This document shows positions 5,760-10,806 of a stretch of 12,637 nucleotides of DNA, piece after piece (the first letter of the stretch is position 1; every line of letters begins with the position of its first letter). Location of the stretch: NCBI GenBank assembly GCA_017547995.1, contig JAFYNW010000269.1, positions 1 to 12,637 on the forward strand, in the 5' to 3' direction. This DNA comes from Clostridia bacterium (GTDB lineage: Bacteria > Bacillota > Clostridia > Oscillospirales > Butyricicoccaceae). Under the pieces are notes generated by a model. It was not told where the DNA came from. It saw only the letters and a list, made by a program, of their open reading frames with translations, and made no database searches. The position numbers and the translations under genes are program-made.

Positions 5760-6536
5760 CTATGCCATAAATTCGGTTTCAATTTCATATTTCCACTCAT
5801 TTCCGTCGAGATTTGCGATGATATTTATGCCGTAAGCACCGAGTGGAGAACGCCATTTTGTAATCGACATAGTAAAGCTTGTGACAGGAAGGCTTGTGTC
5901 CTCCCGACTTTCAAAGGAAATCAGCAAACCATCAGGAAAATGATATGCATTTTCTATATCGCCATAAGGCTTGAGAAGATTTTCTTCCTTAAGCTTTTCA
6001 AAATTGGACTCGATTACGCTAATATCGTGGTTTGAATACATATAATCATCGAGAATTTTGCGCAAAGCCTCTTTTTCTATATCAGAAATGACGGAAATCT
6101 TGTCAAAATTGACTGCAATCACGTTCAGGTCTTCATTCAGCAGGCGGTCACGCTCCCATAATTCGTGGTAAAGCTCTTCAAGCATAGGCAACAGGCTTGT
6201 CCCCTGCTCTTTCAGTTTGAATGACGGGTCGCCAAGCTGAAGCGGATAGCTTTCCATAACTATACCGTTGAAGGTCACTTCCACGGTATCTCCTGCTTTT
6301 ATGGTATCATCATCGGTGTGAAGATAGAAAATCGAGCCGACTGTGTCGCCAAGGTCGCCTAAAAGCAGACTGTCACCCGTTCTTTTCATTACTTTTGCGT
6401 CAAAAGTAACGTATTCGAATTCATGGGTTGCCTGAGTGGACGTCGGCTCAGTTACAGTAGTATGAGCTATATTTTTATCGGCACAGCCGCTAAACAGCAA
6501 CGCGCCTGCAAGTATCGAGCAAATAAGTCTTTTCAT
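5760..6536 (-). CDS. Predicted lipoprotein, paralogue of the 9954-10712 product
   Basis: This 258-residue protein has a lipoprotein signal peptide, MKRLICSILAGALLFSGC, with the lipidated cysteine at position 18. A Thr/Ser-rich linker follows (20-38). Residues 45-100 (FDAKV...GDTVGSIFYLHTDDD...GDTVEVTFNGIVMESYPLQ) have the GD-V-V...G-ESYP-Q pattern seen in small secreted Bacillota domains such as DUF3221; that resemblance is tentative. The C-terminal part ends with a TMSITKW...GNEWKYEIE segment that is also present in the plus-strand gene at 9954-10712. The ATG has a near-ideal AAGGAGGT ribosome binding site (6543-6550), six bases away. The small membrane protein gene follows directly. It should be an outer-face, membrane-tethered protein of unknown role. 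An 80-nt structured element lies in its upstream region. Confidence 0.82.
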   Translation of the reverse strand: MKRLICSILAGALLFSGCADKNIAHTTVTEPTSTQATHEFEYVTFDAKVMKRTGDSLLLGDLGDTVGSIFYLHTDDDTIKAGDTVEVTFNGIVMESYPLQLGDPSFKLKEQGTSLLPMLEELYHELWERDRLLNEDLNVIAVNFDKISVISDIEKEALRKILDDYMYSNHDISVIESNFEKLKEENLLKPYGDIENAYHFPDGLLISFESREDTSLPVTSFTMSITKWRSPLGAYGINIIANLDGNEWKYEIETEFMA

Positions 6537-6594
6537 AGTTTTACCTCCTTACATAGTTATCAATGAAGTTTGGAGCGTGCTTAGCTATGAGATA

Positions 6595-6674
6595 TTTTTT
6601 CGTCAGAATGGATAAAAGCCGCAGGCAAGGCTTTGTGCCTTAACGAGGATTTTTAGCCATCAATGACGGAAAAA
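6595..6674. repeat. 80-nt nested palindromic element (candidate repeat or leader RNA)
   Basis: Four nested complementary blocks are visible: TTTTTCGTCA with TGACGGAAAAA at the ends (one-base bulge), ATGG (6608) with CCAT (6657), TAAAA (6613) with TTTTA (6651), and AAGGC (6627) with GCCTT (6637) around a TTTGT loop. It lies 58 bases upstream of the lipoprotein start codon. If that gene is transcribed from around 6720, the element would be in the mRNA leader. It could equally be a mobile intergenic repeat; I know of no named riboswitch with this pattern. Confidence 0.6.
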
Positions 6675-6709
6675 GAACCGTAGATAAGTGCACTAAAAAC
6701 TTTATTGGT

Positions 6710-6780
6710 GACTATATTACTATAGACGAAAAATATGGCAAAATGTTTCATAAAAATGAAAATATTGATGAACATAATGC
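6710..6780 (-). promoter_or_regulatory. Weak candidate promoter region for the lipoprotein gene
   Basis: On the minus strand TTGCCA followed after 16 bases by TAATAT occurs in an AT-rich stretch about 170-200 bases upstream of the lipoprotein start. The match is only moderate, and no better promoter is seen between the 80-nt element and the start codon. Confidence 0.3.
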
Positions 6781-6797
6781 CGTTTCACGTGAAACGG
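6780..6797. other. parS site 4 (CCGTTTCACGTGAAACGG)
   Basis: This perfect 18-bp palindrome has the exact parS core GTTTCACGTGAAAC. Only the outermost consensus bases (T and A) are changed. It lies five bases upstream of the -35 box of the plus-strand promoter at 6803-6831. Confidence 0.87.
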
Positions 6798-6802
6798 TAG
6801 GA

Positions 6803-6831
6803 TTGAAATTGTTTTATGGATGTGGTATAAT
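6803..6831 (+). promoter_or_regulatory. Sigma-A promoter of the 6855-7400 gene
   Basis: TTGAAA (6803-6808) and a perfect TATAAT (6826-6831) are separated by 17 bases. The leader to the ATG at 6855 is short (about 17 nt), with an AAAGGGTGA ribosome binding site (6842-6850). Confidence 0.88.
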
Positions 6832-6854
6832 CCAGATAAAGAAAGGGTGATTTT

Positions 6855-7400
6855 ATGAGCCTTTGGGATGCGCTTGAAGATTATGAACATGCCCGAATGA
6901 ATGTGTACAGAGAATTTGGTAAGCTGATAATCAAAGCTGCCAAACTGATTATCGACTATAAATGGGCGCGAATTCTTGCGATTGTTGTAATCGGTGCAGT
7001 GATTTTATGGAATTATGCGTCACAACCACCCGAAATCAACCTATATGATGCTGTTATGAATGATATCGAAACCGAGCTGAAGATAAAGCCGGCAGATATA
7101 GTGTGGACCGATGTGATTTATCCGTTTAACAGCGACAGCTACAAGGAATTTAAGAAAATAACCGAAGAAAAGGGCAAAACTTCACAGGTTGTGGAAGAAA
7201 TGTTCAGCAAAAACCTGAAGTTGCTTACTGTTCAGCCGATGGATGACACTAATTTCTGGGTCAGCAATAAACAGAGTGTGACAATTATAGGCAAGTATAA
7301 GAATCGGGATGTCAAAATTATGATAAGATATTTGGGTGATGTGGACATACTTTATGTTGGAAACAATAAAAGCGAGCTGAAAAGCTATAAAATGAAATAA
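6855..7400 (+). CDS. Single-pass membrane protein, function unknown
   Basis: The 181-residue product has about 38 charged/amphipathic N-terminal residues, then one clear membrane helix (ARILAIVVIGAVILW, about residues 38-52). A polar domain of about 125 residues follows; it is probably outside the cell, though topology is not certain because positive residues precede the helix (KLIIKAAKLIIDYKW). I do not recognise the domain. It contains DIVWTDVIYPFNSD and VTIIGKYKNRDVKIMIRYLGD segments that suggest a beta-rich fold. It has its own excellent promoter with parS site 4 just upstream, and it ends at a bidirectional terminator shared with the convergent gene at 7428-7835. It is the only plus-strand gene between dnaA and the S10 peptidase gene. 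Confidence 0.78.
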   Translation: MSLWDALEDYEHARMNVYREFGKLIIKAAKLIIDYKWARILAIVVIGAVILWNYASQPPEINLYDAVMNDIETELKIKPADIVWTDVIYPFNSDSYKEFKKITEEKGKTSQVVEEMFSKNLKLLTVQPMDDTNFWVSNKQSVTIIGKYKNRDVKIMIRYLGDVDILYVGNNKSELKSYKMK

Positions 7401-7425
7401 AGGAGAGCGAAATGCTCTCCTTTTT
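7399..7425. terminator. Bidirectional rho-independent terminator
   Basis: AAAGGAGAGC (7399-7408) pairs with GCTCTCCTTT (7414-7423) around GAAAT, followed by TTT on the plus strand. It overlaps the stop codon of the plus gene and lies three bases past the stop of the minus gene. It therefore serves both convergent transcripts, most strongly the plus one. Confidence 0.87.
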
Positions 7426-7427
7426 GT

Positions 7428-7835
7428 TTAGTTGTCGATGAGGAATACGTGATGCTTGTCTGAGGTATAGAACTCTCTTTCCCATATTTCGATGGCTTCA
7501 TCGGTCATTTTTACGCGAAACGCAATACCGTCACCGGGGTGAGAGAAATATATTCTGTATTCTGTGTCGGGGAAAACAAACTCTTTATTCCAGACATTTG
7601 TTTTTACCTTTGTATTGAGAAAATTACGGACAAACTGCTGACGTTCAACCTGATCAAGTTCATATTCGCCTTCGCGTGTGACACACTCAACTTTTTCATA
7701 CATTGATTCGACATTTGAAAACAAATCACGTATAGTGCCCGATTTATAGCGAAATATGTTCTCTATTGGACCTCTGAAAAGTACAAGAAGTAATAAAATA
7801 AGGGCGAAAATGACAAATGCACGGTATTTTTTCAT
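7428..7835 (-). CDS. Membrane-anchored protein with short extracytoplasmic domain, unknown
   Basis: This 135-residue protein starts MKKYRAFVIFALILLLLVLF, a typical uncleaved signal anchor: a short positive N-terminus, then about 15 hydrophobic residues, with no lipobox and no obvious cleavage site. The remaining 110 residues are polar and beta-rich (for example EYRIYFSHPGDGIAFRVK), ending HHVFLIDN. I do not recognise the family. An AGGAGGT ribosome binding site (7841-7847) lies five bases from the ATG. An extended -10 sequence, TGCTATAAT (TATAAT at 7861-7866 on the minus strand), lies about 25 bases upstream with only a weak -35. It converges on the 6855-7400 gene and is one of several uncharacterised envelope genes in this stretch. 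Confidence 0.75.
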   Translation of the reverse strand: MKKYRAFVIFALILLLLVLFRGPIENIFRYKSGTIRDLFSNVESMYEKVECVTREGEYELDQVERQQFVRNFLNTKVKTNVWNKEFVFPDTEYRIYFSHPGDGIAFRVKMTDEAIEIWEREFYTSDKHHVFLIDN

Positions 7836-7860
7836 AGAGCACCTCCTGTATTTTTTATTT

Positions 7861-7890
7861 ATTATAGCATATGGAGGTGTGTGGCGTAAA
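7861..7890 (-). promoter_or_regulatory. Extended -10 promoter of the 7428-7835 gene
   Basis: On the minus strand TGCTATAAT gives an extended -10 with a perfect TATAAT (7861-7866). The best -35 is TTTACG (7885-7890) at 18 bases, a partial match that the extended -10 may compensate. Confidence 0.6.
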
Positions 7891-7925
7891 GGGGAAAATA
7901 ATGATGGGGATTAAATATGCCTACG

Positions 7926-7980
7926 GCACCACCTCATCCGACTTGCTTCGCAAGCCACCTTCCCCTCAAGGGGAAGGCTT
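7926..7980. repeat. Intergenic double-hairpin repeat, CCACCTCATC family, copy A
   Basis: CCACCTCATCCG is followed by a small hairpin (CTTGC-TTC-GCAAG, 7942-7954) and a strong one (CCTTCCCCT-CA-AGGGGAAGG, 7958-7977), then CTT. The same plan recurs in copy B at 8089-8137. It is non-coding and lies in the gap between the 7428-7835 gene and the S10 peptidase gene. Confidence 0.75.
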
Positions 7981-8001
7981 TGAGGGGAGTGAGTAAATCA
8001 C

Positions 8002-8031
8002 GGGAGATTATTCGCATTCGGTCTGAATGAC
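8002..8031. repeat. Degenerate half-copy of the GTCATTC/GAATGAC repeat
   Basis: GGGAGATTATTCGCATTCGG followed by TCTGAATGAC aligns without gaps over 30 bases with the right half of copy 2 (1125-1154). It shares the GGGAGAT start and the ATGAC end. There is no partner half and no GIY-YIG gene nearby, so it looks like a decayed remnant. Confidence 0.55.
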
Positions 8032-8088
8032 GTTCTGCGGAACAAAATGGTATATAAGGTAGGAACGTGCATAGAGTCGGGCTGAGTT

Positions 8089-8137
8089 CCACCTCATCTA
8101 CCGCAAAGCGGTTCCCCTTCTCCTACTGGAGAAGGCT
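8089..8137. repeat. Intergenic double-hairpin repeat, CCACCTCATC family, copy B
   Basis: CCACCTCATCTA is followed by CCGC-AAA-GCGG (8101-8111) and CCTTCTCC-TACT-GGAGAAGG (8116-8135), then CT. Order and spacing match copy A, while the hairpin sequences differ by compensating changes, which suggests that the folded shape is kept. It abuts the S10 gene terminator. Confidence 0.72.
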
Positions 8138-8139
8138 AT

Positions 8140-8168
8140 AAAAAAAGGCGGTATTTCTACCGCCTTTT
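8140..8168 (-). terminator. Rho-independent terminator of the S10 peptidase gene
   Basis: Read on the minus strand, AAAA-GGCGGTA pairs with TACCGCC around GAAA (a stable tetraloop), followed by seven T. It lies 17 bases past the stop codon at 8186. Confidence 0.93.
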
Positions 8169-8185
8169 GAAATATTTACGCTAAA

Positions 8186-9607
8186 TTACCAAGCTCTTTT
8201 GCCTTCGATAGCTTCTGTGAAGAACTTTCTCATATCGTTTGCGAGAAGCTGTGCGCTTTCTTCGCCGAGATATGCCATGTGGCCGGATGGATAAATACCG
8301 CGCATTACACGGTTAAGGTCGAGGTTGGAGTGGTGAGCAAGATACTTGGACATACCAGCTGTTGTGCAGAGGTCGTACATACCGCTTGCGAAGAATACTC
8401 TGAGAGCAGGATTTCTTCTCATTGCAAGGCCGAGAGCCATAGCAGGAGTTGTCTTGAACTTTCTGTCCCAAGCCATATTTACGTGGTGGGAAAGACCCTT
8501 GGAAGCGCGGTCAAATGTGATGTTAAGCTCCTTGCACATAAGAGCAAAAGCAGACTGGAATGCAGGTGTGTACTGGCCCATTGCAGGGTCGTCAGCGATA
8601 ACGTTAGCATCCTTGAGAGCGTGGTTTTCAGGCCATGTGTAACGACCATCGTAGAAACCAACGATTTCTTCTCTGTCTTCGAGGAGAAGATGCATAAATT
8701 CACGCATATCGATGCGGAGATTGTGAGAAAGGATGTACTTTTCGGAAATACCTGTGAAGTAAGAGAGCTTTTCTGCGATAAGCTTCTTTTCTTCCTTAGT
8801 CATAGCGTCGCCCTTATGGAGAGCCACGAGATATTCGCCGTCTGCGAAATCTTCAGCTGCCTTGATGAATACGTCGCGTTCTGGCAAGCCTTCAGGACGG
8901 TGATACTGATATGTAGCAGCCATTGTATAAAGGTCGAGAACTGCCTTTTCAACAGGAACCTTATCATAGAATGTGGAGCCGAGGAGCATGATACCGGAAA
9001 CGGAGATGCCGAGTGTTTCAGCCTTCTTAGGACCGCCGCCGAGGAGTTCGTTTACGAGAAGAGCGGAACGGCCTGTGCCGTAGCTTTCGCCTGCGAGAAG
9101 AACTGGAGAGTTATGTCTGCCGTAGCGTGTGAGCCACTGGTCGATGAACATAGCGAAATGACGGATATCTTCGTCAGTATCGTAGATTTCAGCCTTCTTG
9201 GATTCGTTGAAGAGTCTGCCGAAGCCTGTGCCGATTGGGTCTACCATAACGATATCACAGATGTCGAGGAGACAGTGTGGGTTATCTTCGAGTTCGAATG
9301 GTGGAACTGTAGGAAGCTTGAGTTCGTTGTCGAGCTTGAGGCGCTTTGGACCAAAGAGACCCATGTGTACCCAGAGAGAGCCGCAGCCAGGGCCGCCGTT
9401 ATAGCCGAAAAGAACAGGACGAGTGGAATTATCTTCTACGTCGCTTCTGAAATAGGAGTAGGAGAAGAGTGTGCCGAGTGGTGTGCCGTCGTCAGCCATG
9501 AAGAAGTTGTCTTCGCAGACTGTGTTGTAAGGGATAGTCACGCCGTTAAGGACGAAAGAGCCCTTGGATTCAAAACGGGAGCGTTCTCTGCATTCATCAA
9601 TATACAT
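8186..9607 (-). CDS. S10-family serine carboxypeptidase homologue, cytoplasmic
   Basis: This 473-residue protein matches the serine carboxypeptidase (S10, alpha/beta-hydrolase) plan. GYNGGPGCGSLWVHMGLFGP (68-87) corresponds to the oxyanion-hole/substrate-carboxylate region, normally NGGPGSSS. GESYG (173-177) holds the nucleophile Ser175. Asp412 lies in FASGMYDLCTTAG and His443 in YPSGHMAYLG, completing the triad. The family removes C-terminal residues from peptides at acid pH. There is no signal peptide, unlike the vacuolar or secreted eukaryotic enzymes, so this copy should be cytoplasmic. The ATG has an AAGGAAGG ribosome binding site seven bases upstream and a near-consensus promoter (9692-9720). 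It forms a single-gene unit with its own terminator. The main oddity is Cys75-Gly76 in the NGGPG-xx-S motif. The family is secure; substrates are unknown. Confidence 0.9.
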   Translation of the reverse strand: MYIDECRERSRFESKGSFVLNGVTIPYNTVCEDNFFMADDGTPLGTLFSYSYFRSDVEDNSTRPVLFGYNGGPGCGSLWVHMGLFGPKRLKLDNELKLPTVPPFELEDNPHCLLDICDIVMVDPIGTGFGRLFNESKKAEIYDTDEDIRHFAMFIDQWLTRYGRHNSPVLLAGESYGTGRSALLVNELLGGGPKKAETLGISVSGIMLLGSTFYDKVPVEKAVLDLYTMAATYQYHRPEGLPERDVFIKAAEDFADGEYLVALHKGDAMTKEEKKLIAEKLSYFTGISEKYILSHNLRIDMREFMHLLLEDREEIVGFYDGRYTWPENHALKDANVIADDPAMGQYTPAFQSAFALMCKELNITFDRASKGLSHHVNMAWDRKFKTTPAMALGLAMRRNPALRVFFASGMYDLCTTAGMSKYLAHHSNLDLNRVMRGIYPSGHMAYLGEESAQLLANDMRKFFTEAIEGKRAW

Positions 9608-9654
9608 AGTGTTACCTTCCTTTTATCTTAATTTATTATTGACGAGTATTTGTG

Positions 9655-9680
9655 GAAAAAGCATAAGGACACGCTTTTTC
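9655..9680 (-). repeat. Hairpin in the S10 gene leader
   Basis: GAAAAAGC (9655-9662) is repeated inverted as GCTTTTTC (9673-9680) around a 10-base loop. It lies right after the predicted transcription start and about 50 bases before the ATG. It could protect the 5' end or act as a weak attenuator. Confidence 0.45.
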
Positions 9681-9691
9681 GCCGCATTTTT

Positions 9692-9720
9692 ATTGTATCA
9701 AATGCCAATGGGAATGTCAA
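9692..9720 (-). promoter_or_regulatory. Sigma-A promoter of the S10 peptidase gene
   Basis: On the minus strand a perfect TTGACA (9715-9720) and TACAAT (9692-9697) are 17 bases apart. The leader would be about 75-80 nt. This is among the strongest promoters in the window. Confidence 0.88.
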
Positions 9721-9770
9721 TGATAAATAAAGTCTTTTTATAAAAGAAGATGCCGATTATCGATTCATAC

Positions 9771-9795
9771 GGACGACCAGTGGTCGCCCCTACAA
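9771..9795. repeat. TTGTAGGG-hairpin repeat, copy 1
   Basis: GGACGACCA and TGGTCGCCC pair (one mismatch) and are followed by CCTACAA. On the minus strand this reads TTGTAGGGGCGACCA, then the other arm. The same TTGTAGGG-plus-hairpin plan occurs at 9816 and 10770. Confidence 0.65.
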
Positions 9796-9815
9796 TAATC
9801 AGGGAGGTCCTTCGC

Positions 9816-9841
9816 GGTGCATTCGTGAATGCACCCTACAA
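9816..9841. repeat. TTGTAGGG-hairpin repeat, copy 2
   Basis: GGTGCATTC (9816-9824) pairs perfectly with GAATGCACC (9827-9835), followed by CTACAA. It is 21 bases from copy 1, in the same orientation, with a different stem sequence but the same tail. Confidence 0.65.
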
Positions 9842-9849
9842 TGATGGTA

Positions 9850-9879
9850 TTGCCGTTATATTGCGGTATATGATATAAT
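9850..9879 (+). promoter_or_regulatory. Promoter of the 9954-10712 gene
   Basis: TTGCCG (9850-9855) and TATAAT (9874-9879) are 18 bases apart, and TG-A precedes the -10 (extended -10). The leader would be about 68 nt to the ATG at 9954, which excludes the longer open frame starting at 9894 only weakly. Confidence 0.7.
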
Positions 9880-9953
9880 AAAATTATAAAATTTTGAAAA
9901 TCTTGTCCCATTTTGAAGAGCGTGTTGGTCTATATAGTAAAGGCGGTGAAAAT

Positions 9954-10712
9954 ATGAAACGAATTATATTTATGATGTGCATATCTCTTGCTTTTGTTAT
10001 GGCGCTTAATTGGCGCTACCCTGCTGAAAGTCCTGAAATAGTCATCGAGAAAGAGCCTTTTGCCGACATAGCTTCTCCGAAACAGTATAGATTTTACGAT
10101 GCGGAAGTTGTAATGAAGCTGTACGGCAGGACGCTTTTCAGGGATTTAACTTATGACGTAGGACAGCTGTTTTTTATGTCTACGCGGGATGATGCCCTGT
10201 GGGACAGCGGTGATATAGTGGCAATAGCCGACAATAAAAGTCAGCTTGACAGCAATCCGCCTATTAAAGGAGGTAAGGTTGCATTGCGTGAAAAACGTCC
10301 GGGTATACCGAAGGTATATTATGAGATACTGACACCTTTCATTGAGAAAGACGTGGAAAATGGCGTGGAGCTTATTATGCTGGATTATTCTGCGGCTGAA
10401 AATCTGAAAGAGAATGAGTGGTTTGTTGAAAAATTGACTAAAGCGCTGCCTATTGATTCAGCAGGCAGGATAACAATTCCTGTATATACGGGAAAAGTTG
10501 AATATTTTGAAAAGAGAAAACAGGAGCGCGAAGTGAATAATGCTGTCCATTATGAGTTAATTACAAGCGACGTGACGGAAGATTCATTCAGATTTTCGGT
10601 CAAAAAGTATACCGATGTCGATAATTTCAAGGTATATAACGGCAAAGCAAGGATGAAGAATGGCAAATGGCAGTATAAAATGGGTTTATGGTGGAAAACA
10701 GTTGAGAATTAA
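9954..10712 (+). CDS. Membrane-anchored paralogue of the 5760-6536 lipoprotein
   Basis: The 252-residue product starts MKRIIFMMCISLAFVMALNW, a short positive N-terminus plus one hydrophobic segment, without a lipobox. It is therefore an anchored or secreted protein. Residues 47-89 (FYDAEV...GRTLFRDLTYDVGQLFF...RDD...SGDIV) align with residues 45-84 of the lipoprotein (FDAKV...GDSLLLGDLGDTVGSIFY...DDD...AGDTV). The ends also align (FSVKKYT...NGKWQYKM with MSITKW...GNEWKYEIE). The ESYP-Q motif of the lipoprotein is not kept. I chose this ATG because AAAGGCGGTGA lies just upstream and it opens a signal-like N-terminus; an in-frame ATG at 9894 lacks both. It ends in a strong shared terminator. 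Function is unknown; the paralogy is convincing in architecture but distant in sequence. Confidence 0.78.
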   Translation: MKRIIFMMCISLAFVMALNWRYPAESPEIVIEKEPFADIASPKQYRFYDAEVVMKLYGRTLFRDLTYDVGQLFFMSTRDDALWDSGDIVAIADNKSQLDSNPPIKGGKVALREKRPGIPKVYYEILTPFIEKDVENGVELIMLDYSAAENLKENEWFVEKLTKALPIDSAGRITIPVYTGKVEYFEKRKQEREVNNAVHYELITSDVTEDSFRFSVKKYTDVDNFKVYNGKARMKNGKWQYKMGLWWKTVEN

Positions 10713-10717
10713 AGCAA

Positions 10718-10745
10718 AAAACGGTGTCCATACGGACACCGTTTT
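10718..10745. terminator. Bidirectional rho-independent terminator
   Basis: AAAACGGTGTCC (10718-10729) pairs perfectly with GGACACCGTTTT (10734-10745) around ATAC. It ends the plus-strand gene at 10712. Read on the minus strand, it is followed by TTTTTT, so it also serves aspS arriving from the right. Confidence 0.92.
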
Positions 10746-10768
10746 ATAATGTGTGTAATTTTATTTTG

Positions 10769-10797
10769 CGGGACGCCGAGGGCGTCGTCCCCTACAA
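10769..10797. repeat. TTGTAGGG-hairpin repeat, copy 3
   Basis: GGGACGCC and GGCGTCGTCCC can pair with a small bulge around GAG, followed by CCTACAA as in the two copies near 9771-9841. It sits between the aspS stop codon and the shared terminator. Confidence 0.6.
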
Positions 10798-10806
10798 AGA
10801 GGGAAA

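Noticed and set aside
7911..8140. Possible CRISPR array because of repeated hairpins
   Set aside because: Only two dissimilar repeat units, with no regular spacing or spacers and no cas genes.
8279..9631. Plus-strand open frame of 450 codons opposite the S10 gene
   Set aside because: It is a shadow frame: very rich in Cys, Val and Glu with no domain, while the minus strand has the intact catalytic motifs.
9894..9953. Upstream extension of the 9954 gene by 20 codons
   Set aside because: There is no ribosome binding site at the earlier ATG, and the extension would bury the signal-anchor start.
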